Below, one piece after another: positions 23,704 through 34,200 of a DNA stretch of 64,000 nt. Every line of letters begins with the position of its first letter. Within the stretch, counting starts at the first letter, position 1. The translations under genes were made by a program, and so were the position numbers. Location: the NCBI GenBank assembly GCA_964036155.1, contig OZ038422.1, forward strand, positions 44,849,201-44,913,200, in the 5' to 3' direction. The notes under the pieces were generated by a model. That model searched no databases. It was not told the DNA's origin and saw only the letters and a program-made list of their open reading frames with translations. This stretch comes from Diploscapter coronatus. Lineage: Eukaryota > Nematoda > Chromadorea > Rhabditida > Rhabditidae.

Positions 23704-24789
23704 GAAATATTTTGAGTGGTGTGACATACTGAATATAATTCAAATCTATGAAAAAATATCCACGAAATCAGTTGTGATTGGGAAAAAAAACATTTCAAAG
23801 TAATCATTGTTGCAATCAACAACTTGATAAGTGCTTGTTATGTATCATTTCATCTTTATCAATCGATAATCAACAACTTCAATTGTTACCTTTGAAAAAT
23901 TGTCGAACTTTCTATGATCCGATAGTGTCGCTGATGTTAGTTGATTTTGTGAAACGCTAATTTGCATTGACGTTCACAGGCATTTTACCTGTCTAGAATT
24001 CGTTTTTATGAACGATTATGTTTCTCTAGCTTATTCACTATTTCTCATAAGCTTATAGTTTGTATTCCAATTTTCCAAGAGGGATATTGCTAGAACAGTC
24101 GTTCGTGCGTCAGAAAATTAAAAACCAATCAAATTTGCATAAATGATATTTGACGGAGAGATATTCTCTCCCTCTCTCTAACTTGTTCTAATCACCGAAA
24201 GTTGAAAAATAGCGCAGGTTTAGACATAAAAATGCTGACAATGCACTGACAAACTTTATCAATGGAGGCGGAGCCCGCTCCTTTGGCTCGATTACAAAAG
24301 GGGGGTACCAACAATGAGGGGTCAAGAGGCCCGTTTCCCTGCGAAGATGGTCCATTTTATCTTTGAAACAATTTCCTCATTTATCCATCGTGCTATTTGA
24401 ATTATCAAATTAACTAGCGTTTCTTATCTCCAATCCAACAGCATCCAATCTCTTGTTCTTGAATACACTCTGGTGAATAGCCAAGAGCTAAAGACCTTGA
24501 TCCCTCCAATTCGAGCTTGACCTTTCGATTCCCCATTCATCTTTCCATCAAAGCTTTCCCCTCTTATCAAGACACCTCGAAATTCATTCATTTATTTTTG
24601 CTCTTGGCTTAGACAAATATTGTAATCAAAATCATGTTCATGCAAATTCTGATTTTTGACAACATCCTATCAATTAGCGATAATAAGTCTTTTTAGTTTA
24701 TCAATATATTTGCAGAACTAGCCCGTATTGTTTCAAAATAGAATTATTTCATTAAAAAATCTATCAATCATAAATAAAACAATTTCAGA
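23704..24789. other. Intergenic region upstream of the secreted-peptide gene
   Basis: No exons recognised. A moderately GC-rich patch (about 24260-24350, GGAGGCGGAGCCCGCTCC) resembles a promoter-proximal element but has no known motif. The stretch ends in AATTTCAG immediately before the ATG at 24790. Confidence 0.4.
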
Positions 24790-25250
24790 ATGAAAACCAT
24801 TCTCTTAATCGGTATTTTTGGAGTTCTGATGTCACTTGTATTGGGTGGGCTCATTGAGAGATCTGGAAATCTCGAAAAACGACAAGTCCCTTCCAAAACA
24901 AATCCTATTTCTGCTCAACCTTCTGATAAATTTGATTTGCTGAAATCACAGGTTTTTACATTAAAATTTAAAAAATCATTCTTTTAATTAATGAAGTTCT
25001 AGATCAATGGAAATATTATACAAAAGTCGGAATCAAAGTCTCCTACTAATGTGAGTTTACAGATTTTTAAAAATCATTCTTTTAATTAATTAAATTCTAG
25101 ATTCAAGGAGCGCTTAAGAATGAGACAGGTAAAATTTATAACCATTATCACAAGACTGCAAACTACTTGAAGTCTAAAGCGCAGGGTATACAACTTTATG
25201 CCTGGAGAATTGCAATGTACGATTATTCGTCACTCCATTCATTTCTTTAG
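24790..25250 (+). CDS. Small secreted peptide or protein, family unknown
   Basis: Exons 24790-24951, 25003-25050, 25101-25250; 119 residues. The ATG lies one base behind AATTTCAG, compatible with trans-splicing. Residues 1-19 form a clear signal peptide (MKTILLIGIFGVLMSLVLG). A dibasic LEKRQ near residue 31 could be a processing site. The rest is polar with many Lys, Asn and Ser. Intron 1's 3' part and intron 2 are near-copies (AAAATCATTCTTTTAATTAA then TTCTAGAT), so exons 2 and 3 probably arose by tandem duplication. The last part (TANYLKSKAQGIQLYAWRIA onward, ending at TAG 25248-25250) is encoded by the left arm of a foldback repeat. An alternative is splicing at the ACAG/GTAAAA donor at 25129. 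No function can be assigned. Confidence 0.55.
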
Positions 25251-25600
25251 GTTTTTCTTAATTTTCATTGAATTTTACGGTTATTTTTTTTATCAATTTG
25301 GCCTACAGATGGATACATTAGGACAATCCACACCTGTTTTTTGCGAAAATATGCTCATTAAAACTGAATTTTTCTAATCAAGTAAAATTCCATATTTCTT
25401 TCATTTCGTGATCCGAAGTGGCTGGATGGTCAAGTTCTTTTACTTGAAATTACACCCAAAATAAAGTAAAAATATCATAACACCAAGAGAATCCAAAAAT
25501 AAGGAAATGAATGGAATGACGACTAATTGTAGTGCGCAATTCTCCTGGCGCGAAGTTGTACACTATGCGCTTTAGACTTCAAGTAGTTTGCAGTATCTAA
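25158..25600. mobile_element. Foldback element 3 overlapping the secreted-peptide gene
   Basis: The left arm from ACTGCAAACTACTTGAAGTC (about 25162) through GAATTGCAATGTACGATTA to ATTCATTTCTTTAG (25250) recurs in reverse complement at about 25502-25597 with scattered mismatches. About 250 bases of AT-rich spacer separate the arms. It could be a MITE or an inverted local duplication of the last exon. No target duplication is evident. Confidence 0.65.
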
Positions 25601-26546
25601 TACATATATTTTAAAATATGCACATAAATTTAAAATAAGTTGCTCTCAAAGTACGGGAGCAATAATACTACTACTAATAATAATCAGTAATGAAACGAAA
25701 TTTCGAGATGTTTTTTTTTTATGTAATTTCAAATTCAGTTCCGAAGTTTTCGTTCCATTCCACAAATTCCCGTTTCCGAAAATCTCAAAAATCATTTTCG
25801 AACACCCTTTGTGATAACTAAAGAGTAATTAGTTAGTTACATATAATTCCGATATAAGAAATCAAACTATCGCCGATTATGCATAAATATATCGAATTTT
25901 ATTGAATTTAGTACTAATATATCAATATCAAAAGAGTGGGTCTAATGACAATTCTAGTTAGGTTATTCGAACTTCAGATTTTAACTATACTACTATGTCC
26001 ATCAATTCAACTCATATTTGTTTGACCTATTATTACCTAATAGTTTCGCCACCACCTCGTCCCGTTTTTAAAACTACCTGTCTGCCGAGAAAAAATAATG
26101 CGACCTATTTCCAAAGTATTTTGAATGTTTTAACATAATATTCTTGAATCATCCCTACCTCTACTACCGTTTCTGGTATTTCCAATGTATTGCTACAACA
26201 GCTCTATGCATGCAGTAATACAAATGTGATGTGTCATCATCTTTATTATAAATATGCAAATAAATCAGATAAACTTTTCTCTTGATTTTAACTTATTTTT
26301 CAAATGTAAAATTCATAGATAAATTAACCGATCCGATAACCTTAACTTTTAGTATTTTTTTGTTAAGTGTGTTTGTTTGTTTGTCTGTACACACTTCCCT
26401 AGTCAGTTCCCAATTATTCGTTCTCATCCTATTGTTAAGCTGGTGTTTTATTCGTGATTAGAAGGAATAAATAGTTCTCAGTATTATCTGTTGCTTAAGG
26501 CCCTGATATAGTACATACAACCAATATTATTACCTCAATTGAAATC
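25601..26546. other. AT-rich non-coding stretch
   Basis: No exon, RNA gene or clear repeat recognised in this segment between foldback 3 and duplication copy B. Confidence 0.5.
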
Positions 26547-27183
26547 AATTTATAAATTATCCTTTCTGATTATCCATTTATCTTCTATTTGTCATCAGCA
26601 ATTTTGAAATTCAACTCATTAACTTGCTCGAGTTCAATTTGAACAATTTTAAAGTTCGAGTATGTGACGAAAAATTTGTACAATCTGAGTTGGGTTCAAA
26701 TTCCGAAACGTTCGAACTTCTGAAACCATTGGTCGATATTTCCCTTGAGCAATCTTTAAATATGAGATCTGTGTTTTTCATGTGAATCAAAGTTTAGCAG
26801 CAAGTTGAAATTAATGAAAAATGCATGAGTTCCGCAAATAAATTTTAATTACAATAGAATGCCGAGATATCACCTAACAATAAAGGTTACTTACATAGGT
26901 GTAGCAGATGGTTTTAATGCATATGCTAGGTTACGGGGAATTTTAACTTTCTCGTGCATTTTTTTTATCAAGTGTTAGGAATATTTCCCTCAAAATCTTA
27001 GTTTTCGAAATTTCGATTTCTGTCCAGCTTCGAATTATATCACAATTTCTATTTTCTTCCGGCGAACAAATATGAGTGAAGAAGAGGATGACTGGTTTAT
27101 GGTCCAACTTAAAAGTAATTTTTAATATTAAGTAAATTTAATATTTTGCTTTATTTTATAAAATACGATACTCTATTATTTAA
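26547..27183 (+). repeat. Segmental duplication copy B (intact receptor-like gene side)
   Basis: Direct repeat of 17790-18425, about 8.8 kb away. It includes about 500 bases upstream of the receptor-like ATG, exon 1 and early intron 1. In copy B the position corresponding to foldback 1's left junction reads TTATTTAAAATATT, an unoccupied TTAA. Confidence 0.85.
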
Positions 27184-30100
27184 AATATTAAAAATAATAT
27201 TTAAATTAGCATGTTCGCATAGCCACTTTTTATCGCAGGAAATAATTTGAAATTGCTACACTCTGTTAATAAGTAACGATACGAAGTTTCTTCAAAGAAT
27301 TCGAATCTTTTATGCAAATAATTTTGTTCTTTTCAGATTATGATTATGTGTCTTATCTTACGGTAAAATATAATTATATATACCTTCCAGTATATATTTC
27401 GCTATCTATAATATCGATCTCACTTAATCTGATACTAACATATCCAATAAAGAATTTGAATGAAACTAAAAAGGTTAGCACTAATTTTTATTATATCTAT
27501 GCTGTTTATTATAAGAAAAATATATACGAAATTGTTTCAAATTAAAAAAAAAAAAAAAAGACGAAAATCACAATGATAAATTTAAATCTTATTCAGTGAG
27601 AATAGATGCTTATAATTAATAAGTCGCACCTTAAGTTGAATCTACTGATAATTGTAGATTCTGAAACATTGAAAATTTAATCGGTATATTTATTTACTCA
27701 TCTCGGTACCGATTTTTCATCAGAATAACCGGTTACAGCATATCGCCGCTATTTCCGGTATTAAATCGGTTGCGGAATAAGAAACAAACGATCTGGCTGA
27801 TAGAACCAGATCGATTTCACTCGATTCTACAACCGATTGAATAGCCAGATATTATATCATGATCAGCTGGGTTCGACCATTTTAAGCGAAAAATCGATAC
27901 TGGGATCAGAAAATTAGCAGGGGCGATTGAAGTTTGCAATCGTTTTCCGGTTCTGTAGTTACCGATCGGTTCAATTTATACGGAGTTATGTGTAGCTTTA
28001 AACGATTTTTAAAGAGATCTAATAAATTGATTCTAGGTTTATTATTTTCGATATTCGGTTTTTACTAAATTCGATAAATTAATCAGATGAATTTAGGCAC
28101 CTTACTATCCTATATTACGACAAATGAGACGATTTACAATTATGTTTACACTTCTTCCTGCGCAACTAATTATATTAGCGATTTGGGACTTTATGTTTCA
28201 CATATATTATCGTATGATAATGATAATGTTACAAAGTTTTACGGCATTATATATTTAATTATCAATAAGTTATCATAGTATAAATAATGATCATTCATGT
28301 TTTAAGATTTTAAAATAAATAAAAAAAATATTAATTTTCAGACTATATAGAGGGAAGACTTTATTACTATTATGATAAATATATCTTAGTTGAGTATATG
28401 ATGGATTCTATAGATGGTCTAAATACAATCTTACTCTATTTGAGCACGAATGTCACAGTCACTATTTCCATTAGCATCGGTTCCGCATTATGTTTATTAA
28501 ATTTGACCTTTGCTCTTCAACGACTTGCATTTCTATATGATAATACGAAATTACGTAATCGTCTTACAAAGTCAGTTTCACGACAAAACGTATATCTTCA
28601 GAGTAAATATTTAGGGCAAACATAAGTTTAAAACCTATATGATTTTTAAAGTAACGCATGAAGACACTTTATGAGGGAATATTTTCGAAAATTAACAGAT
28701 TTGTAAGCTCTCGAGTTCCTTACATGGGCGCCAAATTTAACGATAATTCCTTAATGAATAGTAGGCTAATGGCTACAATAAGTGCAGAAATTGACAATTT
28801 ATTACAAACTTCTGCTCGCTGCTAATTTAATTTGTTGAGAGTTATTTTTTTTAATTAAATAATTCAATTTTGTAAAATGTTGAAAATATAATTTTCTTTT
28901 AAATTTAGAGATAGCCTTGAAAATATATTTAAGGCGATGTATATATTTATTTTTATTATCTTTTTTATTCATATTCCAACGGGTTCGATAATAAGAAACT
29001 ATTCACTCAATGCTAAATTAGTACTGCTACAACTGGTAAGATATTGAATTACAATTTTTTTTTAAATGTGAAGCTATAATATTAAAAATTTTATTAGAAA
29101 GCATATTATAATATTATGCTGAAAAGTTATGCAGTTTTCAGCAAATAAATCTGACATCAATCATTGGGTTTAAAATAGCGCAATGAATTAAAGTTAAATA
29201 TTATACAGAGTGGGCCATAATCATAGCGGCACCTATTCATTTTGTATTGATTGAATTTAACCCAATGGGTGATATTCCATCCGAATTTTTTATTGAGTCA
29301 AAGAAAACGAATATCATAGTTTGCATATTAGTCATTTTGTAATTAAAACATTAGAGATTCTTTCAAAGAAGTTTTTAATATGCTGAATTGATGCTGTTAT
29401 AATTAGGGGCGGCGTAGCGCAGTGGTTGTGTGTTACTGCCTACAGCTAGGGCTCAAGTTCGCCCCCCGCTCCTCACCCAAACCAAGGGGGTTAAGAAATG
29501 TTGGTAGTGGATAAAACCACGAAAAATTCGCCTAAAATCCCTCGGCTGTTGCACACAACAACAGTCTGTCCTCGGGACGGGCCACTAGTCCTGTGTGGCT
29601 AGGATAGGCCGACTGCCCCATTACAGGCTGAGGGTAGCCGACCCCACCCAGTGGGAATAATAAGGCTAGGAAGAAAAAAAAAAAAAAATTGATGCTGTTA
29701 TAATTATGTTTTAACTCATTCAATGATTGAAAAGAATTTGAACGCTATTATTTTGTAAATAGTGGTCTTGTTACAAATGAACAAATCCAATCAAACAATC
29801 GCTTAGATATTGCCGTTTATCATGGATTTATTATCTCTTTCTGCTAATGTCTCTTATTTTTTAATGTATCGGAAGTTTCAACAGTTATCAAGCTTATCCA
29901 GCCGAAGTTATGTAGCTCAGAATCGCCGAATACTATATCAGATGATACCATTCAGCATACATAATGTATAACTTATTACTAATAATTATTCCACAAGCTC
30001 TTCAAATGTGTTGTTGCTATAAATTATTATTATCATTATTTACAGTTATTTGTATATTATATATTTTAGGTAATCTCAATTTCTATTACGATATCTTTAT

Positions 30101-30413
30101 TCTTTTATATTGCCAGTAGACCACCCGACCCAAGAAGTACCTCTATAAGATTTGCATATGAGTATCTATATCTGGATATTGGACTGGGTAGATCCATAGA
30201 TTGTTATCTATGGACATTGCTATTCCCACTCTCCCAAATTATAAGCAGCCCAACTAAACGATCTGCAATAAAGAAATTCATATGTTGCAAGTAAGTTATT
30301 TTCATTATATTTCTGACAGTTTCCATTTGACGGAGTGATTTTCCCTAAAATATAGCGTCTCGCCTTTTCAACAAAAACTGTCATGTGACAAAAGTCGATC
30401 CGTAATATGGTGA
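27072..30413 (+). CDS. Divergent serpentine-type membrane receptor (tentative model)
   Basis: Proposed exons: 27072-27114, 27337-27473, 28087-28227, 28341-28570, 28909-29035, 30070-30290, 30356-30413; about 318 residues. Exon 2 carries a membrane segment (YISLSIISISLNLILTYPIK). Exon 4 carries TM3-like ISISIGSALCLLNLTFALQR and a basic loop (LRNRLTK) that continues in frame into exon 5 (DSLENIFKAMYIFIFIIFF). Exons 5-6 make another segment across the splice (LVLLQL/VISISITISLFFY). Exon 6 ends with a TM7-like LWTLLFPLSQIISSPTKRS and a basic tail. This order fits nematode chemoreceptor-like serpentine proteins, but no subfamily is recognised and TM6 is unclear. The exon 3/4 boundary is the weakest point. 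Strong AT bias and short exons may indicate a fast-evolving or decaying gene. Confidence 0.5.
29406..29686 (+). mobile_element. tRNA-derived SINE insertion (about 280 bp)
   Basis: The head reads GGGGCGGCGTAGCGCAGTGG, containing an A-box (TAGCGCAGTGG); a degenerate B-box follows at AAGTTCGCCCC. A tRNA-unrelated body and GGAATAATAAGGCTAGGAAG precede a terminal A-run of about 15. The insertion is flanked by a perfect 20-bp direct repeat (AATTGATGCTGTTATAATTA at 29386-29405 and 29687-29706). These are hallmarks of LINE-mobilised retroposition. It lies in the intron between exons 5 and 6 of the receptor-like gene, sense to it. The tRNA part is not a functional tRNA: the clover-leaf is imperfect. 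Confidence 0.85.
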
Positions 30414-31105
30414 AAAGTACTCCTTCATTGCAGACTTCGTCAAATGATAGTTGCCATAACATATCTAATTGTAAGACTAAGAAAATGTTAATTTAAGGAC
30501 GAATCAAGTATCAGCAGTAACTATTATCGTATCAAGCAATAATAACTCAAATAGTTCGCGAAGCCGTACAAACAATCCAGCTCTCATTAATTGAACGATT
30601 TGAAAAGTGATTAATTGTTACTTTTTAATGAAGATAATAAATAATGATTCAAATTATCTTTACTAGAAAAGCTACCAATATGTTACTCACAGATCTGCTT
30701 CATTTTCCAGAGTAGGTCAATTCGGGCATGCCGATCACGTATATCAGGTCGGAAAATGCTAAACATGGATCTAATTCCAGGATTTGGCACAAATGTTTGC
30801 TTACGTTGCTTTCATTACAAGAATCAATTTGAAAGATTAGCGTACATCGTGAGGTGAGCGTTTGCAATGTCATCATTCTCTGCAAGAGAAAGGCTTTGAA
30901 AGAGGAAACTTCGGAACCAGACTATGTGACTAGGGTTCGTGTTTAGCGTTTTTCGACCTGATATCAGTGATCTGCGACTAACACACTGATAGCTTCTCTT
31001 GTTAGGTGTTCCATATTGTCTTGGTCTCGATATATTGTTTTTAAATGAATTTTGCACAATATTAATACTATGCATGTCAAGTGCTTTCCGTTATTCCTAC
31101 AATAC

Positions 31106-31288
31106 TAATAAAATGCTCGTAATATTGAGAACCAGTGTTCGGGAGATTTTTGATTCGAGCAAGTTGACATCCCCCACTTGATGAGCCATGCGCTTTCGAT
31201 TCAAAGAGATCTTGAAAAATGTAGCTGGAATTCCCCGTACATAAAAGGCAATGATGAAGACAGGAAGGGCTGCTTGCCTGCCCGTGTC
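31106..31288 (-). pseudogene. GPCR-like coding fragment, minus strand
   Basis: A 61-codon open stretch bounded upstream by TGA and ending at a possible GTATTG donor. It reads through ALPVFIIAFYVRGIPATFF, a basic segment (LNRKRMAHQ), then ESKISRTLVLNITSILLVL. A hydrophobic segment, a basic loop and a second hydrophobic segment recall TM5-loop-TM6 of a class-A or nematode GPCR. I could not connect upstream or downstream exons convincingly. A candidate downstream piece is the frame reading MFSIFRPDIRDRHARIDL at about 30700-30770 with a GTGAGT donor. Probably a receptor relic or part of a gene I failed to assemble. Confidence 0.35.
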
Positions 31289-34200
31289 TCAAATAAATGA
31301 GGCTCATATTCGGTTGAATGTGAATATGAAGAGTGCCTTCATGCCTTCGGAAGGCACCGCATGCTTTACCTCTTCTCCCGTCTGTCTCCTATTGCCTCCC
31401 ACATTATTTTGCCAGCCAATTCATGGAATTCCCGATAAAAATACTTATTAGAAGGTAGAGAAGATGAAGAGGAAAACAAGGTCCTCTTTTCGAAGTCAAA
31501 GCCGGTCAGCATAAGCCATAGCTTCTTATCTTTTCTCTTCTTCTGTAACCGAGCTTTCCCTCACTTTTTGAATTATTTTGCTTTTTCGAAGAAAATTTGC
31601 ATATTCTACATTTCTGCTCGACTGCGTTAACATTTTAACAGGGCTTACGTATTTTTGTGTCTGCACTGGGTGATGAATGATTATCGATAACAAAGTCTCA
31701 TTCTTGCTAACATGTTTTCACTAAGATTTTACCAGGAGAGATTTTCACGTTTACAATTTTATGGCTTTTCATGCTTCATCGAAAATAGCAAATACGTCAA
31801 ATATGAGTGCAAATATTTTTCGACCAGATTAGCAAAATTCAGACTTCTTCTCAAATTTTTAAACGATGTTTAATCATTTCAACTTCCAAAAATATCTGTT
31901 AGCATGCTTAAGCTTCCTTGTGCGTAAATGTGGATTTTTCTCACTTTCGCAGGGAATATTACTGATAAAAATCCTCCATTCTAGAAAATTATGGATCGTA
32001 TCCTTTAGTATCAAGTACAACTTTTACATTTGATAGATGCTCTTCATTTTTTTTATAAAGGAATTCTCGGTATACTAGCATTAAATGTGATTCCGATGAA
32101 ATATTTACAAAGAATGTGTAGTTTCATCTAACTGCAAATGTGTACATAGGACAAAAATGAGATGAAATGAATCTCAAATTTTAAGAAAATCTCAGATGCG
32201 TTCGAAAAAACTCGGAAAAAGTGCGCCGATTCTTTCAAACATGCGAGCATTATAGAACTTCCCATGAAATTTCTATTTTACTTCTTACGATTTCAGAAAA
32301 TTTTCCCTTTGTTATTTTTTTTGCAATTATTCGGCTATTTCTACCTAGTTTGTAGCTTTGTTTATCGTATTTCACCAATTTTCAGTTTAATTTGTTTTTC
32401 ATTCATTATTTAGCTACTACCGTATAACATCATTCTGCTTCTTGTTGCAGTTATTCGATCATTAGCGGTGCATTTGTTTGTTTCATTATCCAAACGCAAT
32501 CTATGTTATGTTCTATCGTAGATTTTTTAATCATTTGCTTTGAATTTTTTCAAGAAATAATCTTATCAGCATTATGTAACTCTACCAATCAGCTAAAAGT
32601 GACACTGATGTTCTATAAAAATTTCGGCACTGACACTAATATCAGCGTTAGAAAATTTCATTCTGAATCTTAATATCATTTAATCAGCTCTAACTGAAAG
32701 AAACCTCGATCCTACCCGAGCTAATTAGTGTGTTTTGTTCATGTTACGCAGGTTCTCACATGTTTATTAAATTAGTCTATTGTTAGGATGTGAATTTCTA
32801 ATTTTATCAGCTGAATAGTTTGATAGGTCATTTCAACCAGTTTCAACAACCTATCCTCTACCACCTGCCCGACTCGTCATTCTTTACTATTCACCTGGTG
32901 CTCATTTCGTTGATCTCGCGATTTCCACGCGCTGGCCATAAACAAGGGGCACATCAACAAGGAAAGGGAAAAGGCCAAATTAGAAAACGGCAGGATTCGG
33001 ATTCGATTCGAATGAGCGAATGGAATGGGTGAAGAGGAAAGGGATGAAGGAAAGGATAAGAGATGAATGGAAAAAGTAAGAATATGACGAAGCACAACAG
33101 AGGAATTCATCAAAACAAGTTACGCCGAGCGGGAGACGACAGGCATTCGGTCAAATGGATGGACAAATGAAGGGCTCGAAATCTCGGTTATTCAAGATAG
33201 ATTGAATTCGTGCTATATTATTATAGAATTGTGATCATTTTCTAGTCTCATCTTCAGCCTTACTTTAATTATTATCGCTGAATCGAATGAATCGCAACAC
33301 ACATTTGTGCTGAAAGTTTGACGAAATTTTTCGATTTTCGAATATTCGCTATTCCGCATCTTTTCCTATGATTTTTTGAAACTAATTTTGGATAAAATTT
33401 ATCATATTGATTAAAAATATTCTACCTACCCAAAAAGTTACAAATGATAGGTTTCTTATCGATATTTCAAAGGGAAGTGCAATAAACATGCAGTTGTTTC
33501 AGAATTTTTGGAGAATTCTGTATTGATATAAATGGAATTGCACAAAAATATGAGAAGAAGATAGAGATAAGTTCACCATTTTATTCTTCAACCAACGTTA
33601 AAAGTTACTACCAGTTACATAGTCATTTTTAATTTCATCACAACATTCTATGAAAATCTAAAGAGCAGACTCAACAGCTGATTCTTTCCATCGTCCCTTT
33701 GTTTTGATTCACTTATGAATTCTCTCGTTCGTTATTTAACGTTATCACGCTTTCATCCTACTATCCTTATCGAATTTCCATGTAGTCACATCTTTAAATA
33801 AATTTCAGCCTTATATTTTTCTTCATACCTACACTAAAGAATACAGAAAAGTTGCTGCGCAAATTATTCTGAATTTCCGATAGTTATTTGATACGGGAAT
33901 CCAGTGAAATCCGCGTTTCGTTTGAATTATTTACTTTTAGCGCGATAAATTTGAGATTTATTCGCGCGAAAATTTGTTTCCTTATTCTATTTTGTGCAGA
34001 AAGGGTCATTTGAGGTGGAGTCGTAATGAAGTTTTCAATGTCAAGCAATTTGATACTTATTTAAACTTTTGTCATTTTTGCGTAGTAGATAAAAAAAAAC
34101 ATTTTAACTCAAACTAGACTCGTTTGAAAGTGGTAATTTTGAAGGATCGTTTGACTTTTTCGAGAAGATGAGTGTTTAGCTGGAAGAGTGGAATGTTCCT

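Noticed and set aside
28658..28825. 55-codon frame starting MKTLYEGIF
   Set aside because: The receptor frame joins cleanly from 28570 to 28909 across it, so this is read as intron; it has no own promoter or splice signals.
29406..29480. tRNA gene
   Set aside because: A- and B-box-like words are present, but the fold is imperfect and the sequence continues into a poly-A-tailed body flanked by target duplications, so it is a SINE head.
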